The position numbers were made by a program, and so were the translations under genes. From contig URCM01000055.1 in NCBI GenBank assembly GCA_900546355.1, positions 1-20,245 of the forward strand: a DNA stretch of 20,245 bases. The letters are read 5' to 3'. Position 1 is the first letter of the stretch, and the number at the start of each line of letters is the position of its first letter. Source of the DNA: an uncultured Bacteroides sp. (GTDB taxonomy: Bacteria; Bacteroidota; Bacteroidia; Bacteroidales; Bacteroidaceae). Shown here in pieces: positions 7,169 to 14,663 of the stretch. A model generated the notes under the pieces. The model did no database searches, was not told the origin of the DNA, and was given only the letters and a program-made list of their open reading frames with translations.

Positions 7169-7924
7169 TTATTTGAATGCGTCGATAATGCCTTTGAAGT
7201 CAGCGGCTTTCAGTGCGGCACCACCAATCAGGCCACCGTCTACGTCGGGGTTGGCGAACAGTTCTTTTGCGTTCGACGGCTTGCAGCTTCCACCATACAG
7301 GATAGAAGTGTTCTCAGCTACTTCCTGACCGTATTTGGCAGCTACCAGCGAACGGATGTGAGCGTGGATTTCCTGAGCCTGTTCCGGAGTAGCGGTCTTG
7401 CCTGTACCGATAGCCCAAACCGGTTCGTAAGCCAGGATAACCTTGCTGAAGTCTTCTGCTGAGAGCGAGAATACCGAAGCCAGTTGAGCTTCTACCACTT
7501 CGTTCTGCTTGTTTGCTTCACGTTCTTCCAATACTTCACCGATGCAGAAGATAGGACGCAGGCCGTTTGCCAAAGCCAGTTTTACTTTCTCTTCCAGGAT
7601 TTCAACGGTTTCGTGATAGTAAGCACGGCGTTCAGAGTGGCCCAGGATAACGTATTGGGCACCCGTAGAAGCTACCATTTCGGCAGATACTTCGCCCGTA
7701 TAAGCACCCGATGCCTTGTCTGCGCAGTTCTCAGCGCCTACACCGATGATGTTCTTGTCAACAATCGGAGTTACCGATGCCAGGTGGATGAACGGAGTAC
7801 AGATGATGACGTCACAATTGGGTTTGTCTGCGGTCAATACTTCGTTCAATTCTTTTGCCAACGCAATGCCTTCTTGCAGGTTCTTGTTCATTTTCCAGTT
7901 TCCTGCTACAATGTTCTTTCTCAT
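7169..7924 (-). CDS. tpiA: Triosephosphate isomerase
   Basis: Interconverts dihydroxyacetone phosphate and glyceraldehyde 3-phosphate in glycolysis and gluconeogenesis. The 251-residue TIM barrel has every expected catalytic element: N9 and K11 in AGNWKMN (7-13), H96 in ILGHSERR (93-100), E167 in [14 protein letters not shown] (165-178, the flexible loop 6), and the phosphate-binding [13 protein letters not shown] near the C-terminus. It starts 39 nt after the DoxX/MauE-like gene and no promoter motif is seen there, so it is probably expressed from the operon promoter upstream of the DUF1599 gene. Confidence 0.98.
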   Translation of the reverse strand: MRKNIVAGNWKMNKNLQEGIALAKELNEVLTADKPNCDVIICTPFIHLASVTPIVDKNIIGVGAENCADKASGAYTGEVSAEMVASTGAQYVILGHSERRAYYHETVEILEEKVKLALANGLRPIFCIGEVLEEREANKQNEVVEAQLASVFSLSAEDFSKVILAYEPVWAIGTGKTATPEQAQEIHAHIRSLVAAKYGQEVAENTSILYGGSCKPSNAKELFANPDVDGGLIGGAALKAADFKGIIDAFK

Positions 7925-7963
7925 TTTGTTTAAGTTTTAAAGGGTTAATATATTTCTATATGT

Positions 7964-9256
7964 TTAAGAGTTCATTTTCCGCTTGTGCCATTTCATCCAG
8001 CCTAAATCGCATAACGCCAGGAAGATAAGCGGTCCGAAGAACCAGCCGAACACTTGCATGACCTTGTGCCACGTATTGGGTACCGTAAGCGTTCCTAACG
8101 GGAGCTTTTCCAGGGGTGCGTTCAGTTGGTATTCATCGGGCAGATTGTTCACGCTCCATTTGTTCAGGATGGTCCCGTCTTTCAGCAATACCAGTCCCGG
8201 ATTGGAGCGGATGATGGTTTTCAGCGTTATCTCGTCGGCTATGGCAAACGGATATTCGGCTCCCGTATTGTCTTGCCATACGATGATGTCTTCATCGGAG
8301 GAAGCCGTAACGCACAAGAAGCGGTATCCGTATTCCGTGCTGTAGTCGTACACTTCGTTTATCAGGTCCATACCGCTTTCGTCGGCGTTCCGCAGGGCGG
8401 GCGAGACGAGCAGGAATGTGTAACTGTCGTCATCCAGTATCTCTTCGGTCACGTCGGTCCCGTCTTCCTGCAAGGTTATCATGAAATCGTGGATAGGAGG
8501 CTCGTAGCCTTTCTCTTTCACCCGTGTGAGGGCCTCGACGAATGTCCATGTCGAGTCGGAAGGGAAATTGTCGATGGTGAATTCTTGCCGCTTCCCGTCT
8601 TTCTCGTAGATGAAGGTTGTTTCGTAGGTGGTGGGCTTTACTCCTTCGGGTATTTCCATCCCCTCACGGATGTTCATCCCGATGTGATAAGGGCGGAAGT
8701 CGAACACCGGCAATTCGCGCACGCAGTAGATGGAGAACACCAAGACGAACACTACCGTATAAAGGGCTATCAGCCAGTCCACTTTCTCGGTCACCAGTTT
8801 CTTGAGATACGTTTTTCTCCAGCGGAACACGATGATGGAGGCAAGCAGCAATACAATGTTTTTGCCGAATGTTTCCCAGTTGGTCAGGATGATGGCGTCG
8901 CCGAAGCATCCGCAATCGGAAATGGGATTGTCGATGGCAAGCCATAAGGTGAGCGGGGTCATGAAAGCCATTACCAGTAAGAGCAGGGTGGAAACGGCCT
9001 TCCGGTGGATGCCGAACAACAGATAGACTCCCAGCGTGAATTCGAGCGCGCCCATGGCCATCGCTCCGACGTAAGGCGCGAATCCGGGGACTATCTGAAG
9101 CAATCCCCATGCCTCCAGATAGTCTTGTATCTTGTAGGCGGTGCCGTAAGGGTCGTTCGCTTTTACGAAACCCGAGAAAATGAATACGGCCGCCAGCAAG
9201 AAGCGGCATACGTTCACTCCCGCCGCGGTGATTTTATGTAGGTATTTATTCTCCAA
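7964..9256 (-). CDS. DoxX/MauE-like membrane protein with C-terminal extracytoplasmic domain
   Basis: A 430-residue protein. The first 180 residues hold four to five membrane helices (about 14-31, 57-80, 88-108, 131-146, 161-179) with the DoxX-type opening FLLAAVFIFSGFVKANDP and a C115-G-C117 motif in SDCGCFGD, as in MauE/DoxX redox-linked proteins. Residues about 200-395 form a soluble part with a thioredoxin-like look (VLLKDGTILNKWS) but no CxxC, and a final helix lies at about 401-421. The start is TTG, overlapping the DUF1599 gene by 11 nt; a GTG 13 codons later is the alternative. A disulfide or quinone-linked redox role is suggested by the CGC motif but not shown. Confidence 0.8.
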   Translation of the reverse strand: MENKYLHKITAAGVNVCRFLLAAVFIFSGFVKANDPYGTAYKIQDYLEAWGLLQIVPGFAPYVGAMAMGALEFTLGVYLLFGIHRKAVSTLLLLVMAFMTPLTLWLAIDNPISDCGCFGDAIILTNWETFGKNIVLLLASIIVFRWRKTYLKKLVTEKVDWLIALYTVVFVLVFSIYCVRELPVFDFRPYHIGMNIREGMEIPEGVKPTTYETTFIYEKDGKRQEFTIDNFPSDSTWTFVEALTRVKEKGYEPPIHDFMITLQEDGTDVTEEILDDDSYTFLLVSPALRNADESGMDLINEVYDYSTEYGYRFLCVTASSDEDIIVWQDNTGAEYPFAIADEITLKTIIRSNPGLVLLKDGTILNKWSVNNLPDEYQLNAPLEKLPLGTLTVPNTWHKVMQVFGWFFGPLIFLALCDLGWMKWHKRKMNS

Positions 9257-9788
9257 ATTCCAGTTTGATTAAAGCGAATACAGCGTAATTAATCATATCC
9301 ATATAGTTGGCGTCCACGCCTTCCGATACCAGGGTGTTTCCGCTCAAGTCTTCGATTTGCTTGGTGCGGTAGAGCTTCATCAGAATCAGGTCGGTATACG
9401 ACGTGACGCGCATACTGCGCCATGCCTCATCGTAATCGTGATTCTTTTTCAACATCAGTTCCAATGTCTGTTTGGCATACCGGTCGTATTCCTCCAATGC
9501 CTGGGCTTCGGTCAGGTCTTCTTTCTCGGCATAGCCGAGGGCAAGCTGGATAAGCCCGATGATGCCATAGTTGACGATTGCCATAAATTCGGGGCGTATG
9601 CCTTCGTCTATCAGGCTGACTCCTTTCGTTTCAAGGCTCCGGATGCGGTTGGCCTTGATGAAGAGTTGGTCGGTCACCGATGCGGGGCGCATGATACGCC
9701 ATGCCGCGCCATAATCGTGCAGCTTCTTGGCGAACAGGTCCCGGCAGACGGCAATGACATGTTCAAATTGTTCTTTCGTATCTTTCAT
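9246..9788 (-). CDS. DUF1599 (nucleotide modification associated domain 1) protein with internal duplication
   Basis: A 180-residue, mainly alpha-helical soluble protein without signal peptide or membrane segments. It is built of two similar halves, about 10-84 and 103-177. Each carries the pattern K-x-HDY-xx-AWR-xMR-xxS-xTD, then an Arg/Lys-rich helix, then EG and a helix of the type xMxIxNYxxxxLIxL. This is the DUF1599 family, listed as a nucleotide-modification-associated domain; its activity is unknown to me. It is the first gene of the minus-strand operon, with a good promoter 26 nt upstream, and overlaps the next gene. The conserved His-Asp pair in both halves suggests two equivalent binding sites. 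Confidence 0.82.
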   Translation of the reverse strand: MKDTKEQFEHVIAVCRDLFAKKLHDYGAAWRIMRPASVTDQLFIKANRIRSLETKGVSLIDEGIRPEFMAIVNYGIIGLIQLALGYAEKEDLTEAQALEEYDRYAKQTLELMLKKNHDYDEAWRSMRVTSYTDLILMKLYRTKQIEDLSGNTLVSEGVDANYMDMINYAVFALIKLEFGE

Positions 9789-9813
9789 ACACTCGTGTCA
9801 TGAATTCATGTCG

Positions 9814-9845
9814 CAAAGTTACGATTTTCCTTTTAAAGCGCGCAA
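9814..9845 (-). promoter_or_regulatory. Predicted sigma-ABfr promoter of the DUF1599-tpiA-folE operon
   Basis: On the minus strand a TTG (9843-9845) is followed after 21 nt by TAACTTTG (9814-9821), a good fit to the -33 / -7 promoter of Bacteroides. Transcription would start about 20 nt before the DUF1599 start codon. Confidence 0.7.
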
Positions 9846-9914
9846 TAAAACGCCAACTTTGTTTGAGGACATGCATCTATGTGCCCCGAATCACGGAGAT
9901 ACGTGCATTGCCCG

Positions 9915-9955
9915 ATGCATATAGCTGCGGAAGCGTATGCAAGCGGTTGCGCTTC
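9915..9955. repeat. GC-rich palindromic intergenic repeat with ATATAG motif, copy 2
   Basis: ATGCATATAGCTGCG (9915-9929), 9 nt, GCAAGCGGTTGCG (9939-9951) matches copy 1 at 116-152 with the same spacing. GAAGCG (9930-9935) and CGCTTC (9950-9955) make a stem around the second block. It lies in the 522-nt gap between the divergent DUF1599 operon and the nitrogen cluster; apart from this and the promoters I see nothing else in that gap. Confidence 0.55.
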
Positions 9956-10211
9956 GGGAAGCGGACAAGGTGGATGAGGGCGATAAATACGCGCAAACGT
10001 CTTGTTGGGTATGTCAAAAAGTAAGTATATGCTTGAAAATGCTTTCTTATTGTTTTGCTCATGTTTATCCCTCTTTCATTTGTTTGCTCATTAAAGCTTT
10101 TTTGTTTTAATTTAAAAGTATTTTATTCTTATTGTATTACAAATTGAAACAAACATTAATAAGCGTATGAAAAATTGATGATATATAACATAAAATGCTA
10201 TCAAAAAGACA

Positions 10212-10219
10212 TACCTTTG
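10212..10219 (+). promoter_or_regulatory. Predicted -7 box of the nitrogen cluster
   Basis: TACCTTTG fits TAnnTTTG and lies 91 nt before the first start codon. The region where a -33 TTTG would lie is A/T-rich with no match, which fits a promoter needing an activator. No sigma-54 -24/-12 motif was found by eye. Confidence 0.45.
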
Positions 10220-10310
10220 CCATCGGAAGAAGACAAAAAGAAATTGTTTTTTTAAGGTAAAATAGAATAAGAGAGTTTTCAGTAGATGTGTTACTTAAAA
10301 TTGAAAGACG

Positions 10311-11018
10311 ATGAAAAGAATGTTGAAAAGAAAAGCCTGGATGCTATGCGCGATAGCAATGGCATCTCCGGCGGTGCTCATGGCACAAGACAAGGTGGAA
10401 GCCGAAGTAGGGGCCGACTTGGTGAGCGGCTATATCTGGCGTGGACAAGACTTGGGAAACGTCAGTGTCCAGCCTGCCCTGTCCATCGGCTATAAAGGAT
10501 TCTTCCTCTCGGCATGGGGCTCAGTAGGGTTCGAGAAGTCGGATACGAAAGAATTCGACCTTACATTGGGGTATGGCATCGGAGGGTTCAGCGTATCGGT
10601 GACCGATTATTGGTTCAACGGAGGGGCGGTGTATTTCCATTACGGGGCGCACGACACGAACCATACGTTCGAGGCCCAGGTGGGATATGATTTCGGGGTG
10701 CTTGCCCTGAACTGGTACACCAACTTCGCGGGGAACGTGGGCTATAAAGCCGACGGAGACCGGGCATACGCCTCGTACATCTCGATAGAAGCCCCCTTCC
10801 GGCTGGGCGGGCTGGACTGGTCGGCACGGATAGGAGCCACACCGTGGGAGAATGATTTTTATAACGGAGGCAAGAACGGATTCGCGGTATCCGAGGTAGG
10901 AATCAAAGCCACAAAGGAATTGAAAATCACCGATTCATGGACGCTCCCGGTTTTCGCGCAAGCGATATGGAACCCGGCAACGGAAGGAGCTTACTTCGTA
11001 GCTGGATTAAGTTTTTAA
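10311..11018 (+). CDS. Outer-membrane beta-barrel protein (TorF-like), nitrogen-cluster associated
   Basis: A 235-residue exported protein. The signal peptide covers about 1-25 (KRMLKRKAW, hydrophobic core, VLMAQ/D). The mature part has alternating beta-strands with aromatic girdles, a family-type opening GADLVSGYIWRGQDLG (34-49), and ends in the aromatic residue F235 (AGLSF), the usual signal for outer-membrane barrel insertion. The opening resembles the TorF/gcw_chp group of putative porins. It is followed by a P-II gene and amtB on the same strand with no obvious promoter between, so a role in passage of ammonium or small nitrogen compounds through the outer membrane is a fair inference. 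An ATG 9 nt downstream (10320) is an equally possible start. Confidence 0.75.
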   Translation: MKRMLKRKAWMLCAIAMASPAVLMAQDKVEAEVGADLVSGYIWRGQDLGNVSVQPALSIGYKGFFLSAWGSVGFEKSDTKEFDLTLGYGIGGFSVSVTDYWFNGGAVYFHYGAHDTNHTFEAQVGYDFGVLALNWYTNFAGNVGYKADGDRAYASYISIEAPFRLGGLDWSARIGATPWENDFYNGGKNGFAVSEVGIKATKELKITDSWTLPVFAQAIWNPATEGAYFVAGLSF

Positions 11019-11110
11019 ATAGGACGAAAGATTGGGATAAGGCATAAAAGATTGAGAATAACAGGTGATTTGTTATAACGGTTACAACATTACAAAATAC
11101 AAATACAATT

Positions 11111-11467
11111 ATGAAAAAAATTGAAGCGATTATCCGGAGAACCCGGTTCGACTATGTAAAGCAGGCCCTGCTGGATGCCGACATCGAGTGGTTCTCTTAT
11201 TACGATGTGCGGGGCGTAGGCAAGACCCGCCAGGGACGCATTTACCGGGGCGTAGTGTACGACACCAGTTCGATAGAGCGCATCCTGCTCTCTATCGTGG
11301 TGCGCGAGAAGAATGTGGAAAAGACCATCCAGGCTATCCTGAAAGCCGCCCAGACGGGTGAAATCGGAGACGGGCGTATCTTTGTCATTCCCGTAGAGGA
11401 TGCTATCCGCATCCGTACGGGAGAACGGGGGGACATTGCGTTATACAACGCCGAACAAGAAAAATAA
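11111..11467 (+). CDS. P-II family nitrogen regulatory protein (GlnB/GlnK type)
   Basis: A 118-residue cytosolic trimeric sensor of ATP/ADP and 2-oxoglutarate that usually blocks AmtB when nitrogen is plentiful. It opens with MKKIEAIIRR and has the C-terminal P-II signature TGEIGDGRIFVIPVEDAIRIRTGE (82-105). In the T-loop (about 36-54) the sequence VGKTRQGRIYRGVVYD is one residue shorter than in E. coli GlnB and lacks its QKGH stretch, but tyrosines at 45 and 50 align with Y46 and the uridylylated Y51. It lies 35 nt before amtB, the classic glnK-amtB pairing. I do not assign glnK or glnB because the T-loop is atypical. Confidence 0.95.
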   Translation: MKKIEAIIRRTRFDYVKQALLDADIEWFSYYDVRGVGKTRQGRIYRGVVYDTSSIERILLSIVVREKNVEKTIQAILKAAQTGEIGDGRIFVIPVEDAIRIRTGERGDIALYNAEQEK

Positions 11468-11502
11468 ATACAACGTACAACACACATAAACGAGACAACA
11501 TT

Positions 11503-12876
11503 ATGGATATAGATACAAAAAAAGGCATTATGCGGTGGAAGCACGCCGCAATCCTGCTTATGCTTTTCGCGCTTGCACCTGCCCTGCACGCGCAGGATAT
11601 TATTGAAACGGAAACAACCAGCTCCCCTGTCCTCGACTCGGGCAATACGGCTTGGATTTTAACCTCTTCACTTTTGGTCTTATTGATGAGCATTCCAGGC
11701 ATTGCCCTGTTCTATGGGGGGCTGGTACGTCAGAAGAATGTGCTGAGTGTCATTATGCAGACCCTTTTCATTGTGGGCGTGGTGAGCATCCTTTGGATTG
11801 CCTTTGGTTATAGCTGGGCGTTCGATACGAGTTTCGCCGAGTCGGGAAACCCCTTGGCGTGTGTCATCGGCGGGTTCGATAAAGCGTTCCTGCACGGCAT
11901 CACCCTCGATACGCTGACCACGGGGCAGATTCCCGAAATCCTCTTTGCCATGTTCCAGTGCATGTTTGCCATCATCACGCCGGCACTGATACTGGGCGCG
12001 TTCGCCGAGCGCATCAAGTTTTCGGGCTATATCGTGTTTATCATGCTTTGGACGATTCTGGCTTATTTCCCCATGGCACACTGGGTATGGGGCGGCGGCT
12101 TCCTGCAACAGATGGGTGCTATCGACTTCGCCGGAGGTACCGTAGTGCATATCAATGCCGGAATATCCGCTTTGGTTATGGCCATCATGCTGGGCAAGCG
12201 CACGGATTACCGCGTAGGACACCCCATCACGCCGCATAACGTGACCTTCGTTTTCATGGGTACTTCGTTCTTGTGGTTGGGGTGGTTCGGATTCAATGCC
12301 GGAAGCGGGTTGTGTGCCGACGGGCTTGCCGCCAATGCCTTTATGGTCACGCATATAGCTACAGCTACGGCGGCTATCACCTGGATGGTCATCGACTGGA
12401 TATGCAACAAGAAACCTACTACCATCGGTGCCTGTACGGGAGCCGTGGCAGGACTGGTCGCCATCACTCCGGCGGCTGGTACGGTGGACCTGCTGGGCGC
12501 GTTCTGCATCGGCATCATCACCCCGATTATCTGTTTCTTCATGGTAGCGGTCATCAAGCCGAAGTTCAAATACGATGATGCACTCGACGCATTCGGCGTA
12601 CATGGCATAGGTGGTATCGTAGGTTCCATCCTCACCGGTGTGTTCGCCACCCGTTTCATTTCGGGCGAGGACGGAGTGCAGGGCGCGTTGTACGGCGACT
12701 GGCACCAGCTTTGGATTCAAATTGTGGCGACCTTGGTGTCTATCGTGTTCAGTGCGGTGGTTACCTTCATCCTCTTCAAGATAGTGGACGGCACCATCGG
12801 CCTCCGTGTAGGCAAGCGTGTGGAAGAAGAAGGTCTCGACATCTACGAGCATGGCGAGTCGGCCTACAACCGTTGA
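11503..12876 (+). CDS. amtB: Ammonium transporter
   Basis: Inner-membrane ammonium channel of the Amt/Rh family, 457 residues, taking up NH4+/NH3. A signal-peptide-like segment (about 10-31, ending ALHAQ/D) precedes 11 expected membrane helices. Key residues seen: D208 in DFAGGTVVHINAG, the pore histidine H216 in the same motif, and the second pore histidine H367 in DAFGVHGIGG. The spacing D208 to H216 equals that of D160 and H168 in E. coli AmtB. The cytoplasmic tail after about 430 would meet the P-II protein encoded just upstream. ATG 11530 (residue 10) is an alternative start that gives a more compact signal peptide. Confidence 0.96.
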   Translation: MDIDTKKGIMRWKHAAILLMLFALAPALHAQDIIETETTSSPVLDSGNTAWILTSSLLVLLMSIPGIALFYGGLVRQKNVLSVIMQTLFIVGVVSILWIAFGYSWAFDTSFAESGNPLACVIGGFDKAFLHGITLDTLTTGQIPEILFAMFQCMFAIITPALILGAFAERIKFSGYIVFIMLWTILAYFPMAHWVWGGGFLQQMGAIDFAGGTVVHINAGISALVMAIMLGKRTDYRVGHPITPHNVTFVFMGTSFLWLGWFGFNAGSGLCADGLAANAFMVTHIATATAAITWMVIDWICNKKPTTIGACTGAVAGLVAITPAAGTVDLLGAFCIGIITPIICFFMVAVIKPKFKYDDALDAFGVHGIGGIVGSILTGVFATRFISGEDGVQGALYGDWHQLWIQIVATLVSIVFSAVVTFILFKIVDGTIGLRVGKRVEEEGLDIYEHGESAYNR

Positions 12877-12918
12877 TCCTATTGCCGGAGGACGGACAGA
12901 CAAGATACTTTGATTCAT

Positions 12919-12993
12919 GACAAAGGACACAACGTCCTGCAAAGATAGCTCTTGGCTTTGAGAGGTTTTGCGGATACGTTGTGTCCTTTTGTC
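12919..12993. terminator. Bidirectional terminator between amtB and the alcohol dehydrogenase gene
   Basis: GACAAAGGACACAACGT (12919-12935) pairs with ACGTTGTGTCCTTTTGTC (12976-12993) apart from one bulged base, and inner segments near CCTGCAAA and TTTTGCGG extend the stem. The genes on either side converge, ending at 12876 and 13013. Confidence 0.75.
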
Positions 12994-13012
12994 TATCAGA
13001 ATCTTTTCAGGC

Positions 13013-14185
13013 CTATCGGTAGGATTGCTTGTAGATGTCCAGCACTTCTTCGTCGGTCAGCGGGCGCGGGTCAAGGGTGAAGAGGTTGCCCATCGTGTCG
13101 CGTGCGTTTTGCACCATTTTCGGGAGGTCTTCTTCCTTGATGCCCCAGTCGCTCAGTTTGATGTTGTCTACATGGCATTCTTTCTGCATCCGCTTCAGGG
13201 CATCGATGAAATCACTCGGGCGGTTGCTCTTTTGTTGGGTCATCACGTCCGCCATCTTCATGTAGCGTTTCATGCAGTCGTTCCGGAAGCTTTCAAAGTA
13301 AGCCGCGCTGATGGCAATCAGGCCTGCGCCGTGGGGCAGGGCAGGATAATATGCGCTCATGGCGTGTTCCATCGAGTGTTCCGATATGCAGCACGAAGTG
13401 GCTTCTACCAGCCCCGCAAGGGTGCTTGCCCATGCCACTTTGGCACGCGCTTTCAGGTTGCGGCCATCGTTTACGGCTACGGGCAGGTATTTATACAGCA
13501 GGCGGATAGCCTCCAGTGCGTACAGGTCGCTGATGGGAGTGGAGCAATTGGCCAGGAAGCCTTCTGCGGCATGGAAGAATGCGTCGAATCCTTGGTAAGC
13601 GGTAAGATGGGGAGGAATGGTGACCATCAGGGTCGGGTCGATAATGGAGAGGGCAGGGAAAGTAAGCGTACACCCGAAGCCGATTTTCTCTTGCTTGTCT
13701 TCGTTGGTGATAACGGCCCACGGGTCGGCTTCAGTTCCCGTGCCGGCTGTCGTAGGGATGGCTACTATCGGGAGTGCTTTTGTCACGGGGCGTCCTTTTC
13801 CGCTTCCGCCGCTTACGTAGTTCCAATAGTCACCATCGTTGCATGCCATGATGGCGATGGCTTTGGCAGAGTCGATGCTGCTTCCTCCTCCCAGCCCGAT
13901 GATGAAGTCACATTTTTGTTCGCGGCAGATGGCTGCGGCCTCCATTACGTGGGCTTTGATGGGATTAGGGAGTATTTTGTCGTATACGATGGCTGCTACA
14001 TCGTTTTCGGTCAGGTATCCTATCACTTTATCCAGATATCCGTATTTCTTCATCGATGTTCCGCCGGATATGACTATCATGGCTTTTTTGCCCGGAAGTG
14101 TTTCGGTAGCCAATTTCTTTATCTCACCGCACCCGAACAATATCTTGGTGGGTACGTACAAACTGAAAATAGGATTTGAGTTCAT
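13013..14185 (-). CDS. Iron-containing (BDH/YqhD-like) alcohol dehydrogenase
   Basis: Cytosolic group III alcohol dehydrogenase of 390 residues that interconverts aldehydes and alcohols using NAD(P)H. It shows the nucleotide-binding GGGSSIDSAKAI (99-110), and metal ligands D201 and H205 (GFDAFFHAAE), H270 (CISEHSMEH, with H274 close by) and H285 (LPHGAG). ISGGTSMKKYGYLDKV (39-54) resembles the NADPH-preferring butanol dehydrogenase/YqhD branch. H270 and H285 are one residue farther apart than H263 and H277 of FucO. The natural substrate cannot be told. The gene stands alone, with a -7 box 31 nt upstream and a shared terminator at its end. Confidence 0.94.
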   Translation of the reverse strand: MNSNPIFSLYVPTKILFGCGEIKKLATETLPGKKAMIVISGGTSMKKYGYLDKVIGYLTENDVAAIVYDKILPNPIKAHVMEAAAICREQKCDFIIGLGGGSSIDSAKAIAIMACNDGDYWNYVSGGSGKGRPVTKALPIVAIPTTAGTGTEADPWAVITNEDKQEKIGFGCTLTFPALSIIDPTLMVTIPPHLTAYQGFDAFFHAAEGFLANCSTPISDLYALEAIRLLYKYLPVAVNDGRNLKARAKVAWASTLAGLVEATSCCISEHSMEHAMSAYYPALPHGAGLIAISAAYFESFRNDCMKRYMKMADVMTQQKSNRPSDFIDALKRMQKECHVDNIKLSDWGIKEEDLPKMVQNARDTMGNLFTLDPRPLTDEEVLDIYKQSYR

Positions 14186-14215
14186 ATCTGTTTGCTTTTA
14201 AAGGTTCAAGTTTTT

Positions 14216-14223
14216 CAAAGATA
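14216..14223 (-). promoter_or_regulatory. Predicted -7 box of the alcohol dehydrogenase gene
   Basis: On the minus strand this reads TATCTTTG, a match to TAnnTTTG, 30 nt ahead of the ATG at 14185. There is no clear -33 TTTG. Confidence 0.5.
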
Positions 14224-14335
14224 CGAATAAAAACATTGGTTGCTATCGCGAAAGTGTTAAATATTCCAATAGTCCTCCGTTTATGTGCGATTTATATATG
14301 TCCGTATCCGGGGGCAGCGCATGCCCCTGGAAAAT

Positions 14336-14427
14336 GAATATATACTGCATGGGCGGTTGGATATATACTGCAACTGCGGTTGGATATATACTGCATCCGC
14401 CTACGGATATATACTTCACCGGCAAGG
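14336..14427. repeat. Four tandem 23-bp direct repeats (GGATATATACTGCA core)
   Basis: Units start at 14336, 14359, 14382 and 14405, exactly 23 nt apart. The first 14 bases are GAATATATACTGCA, GGATATATACTGCA (twice) and GGATATATACTTCA; the last 9 bases of each unit vary. The array lies in the 478-nt gap between two divergent genes, which also holds the MITE-like repeat and two promoters. It resembles an iteron or an array of protein-binding sites. Two bases per unit beyond two helical turns place the sites nearly on the same DNA face. Confidence 0.88.
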
Positions 14428-14462
14428 TGAAAATATGACTTTATCGGAAAATTTAAACAGGC

Positions 14463-14477
14463 TCTCAAAACAGTTTC
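14463..14477. repeat. Solo terminal fragment of the MITE-like repeat
   Basis: CTCAAAACAGTTTCT matches most of a right terminus of the repeat and abuts the left end of the next copy at 14480, giving a TIR-TIR junction palindrome (AAAACAGTTTCT / AGAAGCTGTTTT). Confidence 0.65.
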
Positions 14478-14479
14478 TA

Positions 14480-14571
14480 AGAAGCTGTTTTGAATTTATC
14501 GCCCAAAGCACACACGAAAACGGATACATCAAGCCAAGAAAAACTTTTTGGAGAAATTCAAAACAGTTTCT
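14480..14571. repeat. MITE-like repeat, internally deleted 92-bp copy
   Basis: It has terminal inverted repeats AGAAGCTGTTTTGAATTT (14480-14497) and AAATTCAAAACAGTTTCT (14554-14571), with one mismatch. On the opposite strand the interior follows the left part of the complete copy at 16304 (AGTTTTTCTTG, CTTGATGTAT, GTTTTCGTGTGTGCTTTGGG) and then jumps at CGAT straight to the right terminus. CGAT occurs at both positions in the long copy, so deletion between the short repeats explains this form. Confidence 0.85.
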
Positions 14572-14584
14572 AAATTTCTTCCAC

Positions 14585-14592
14585 TATATTTG
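14585..14592 (+). promoter_or_regulatory. Predicted -7 box of the threonine aldolase gene
   Basis: TATATTTG fits TAnnTTTG and lies 13 nt after the end of the MITE-like repeat, so the -33 region falls inside the repeat end. Transcription from here would begin after the in-frame GTG at 14592, which argues for the later ATG as the real start. Confidence 0.55.
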
Positions 14593-14663
14593 TGGAAAAA
14601 ACCGTATGCTGTAGGCCGGATTCGGAATTTGTCGGCAAAAGAGGGCCGGAGCATTGTTTATTG

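Noticed and set aside
8126..8947. Plus-strand reading frame of 273 codons opposite the DoxX/MauE-like gene
   Set aside because: It is a shadow of the minus-strand gene with no signal, motif or promoter of its own.
10020..10300. Sigma-54 promoter upstream of the nitrogen cluster
   Set aside because: No TGGCAC-N5-TTGC type sequence was found by eye in this A/T-rich stretch.
11680..12942. Minus-strand reading frame of 420 codons opposite amtB
   Set aside because: Its composition (many His, Asp, Arg) is that of an antisense shadow; the plus strand encodes a complete ammonium transporter.
12968..14179. Long plus-strand reading frame of 403 codons opposite the alcohol dehydrogenase gene
   Set aside because: It mirrors the dehydrogenase frame, has no recognisable domain, is rich in residues from antisense reading, and the minus-strand protein has all catalytic motifs.
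14592..14663. N-terminal extension of the threonine aldolase from GTG 14592
   Set aside because: The GTG overlaps the predicted -7 promoter box and the extra residues do not look like the family.
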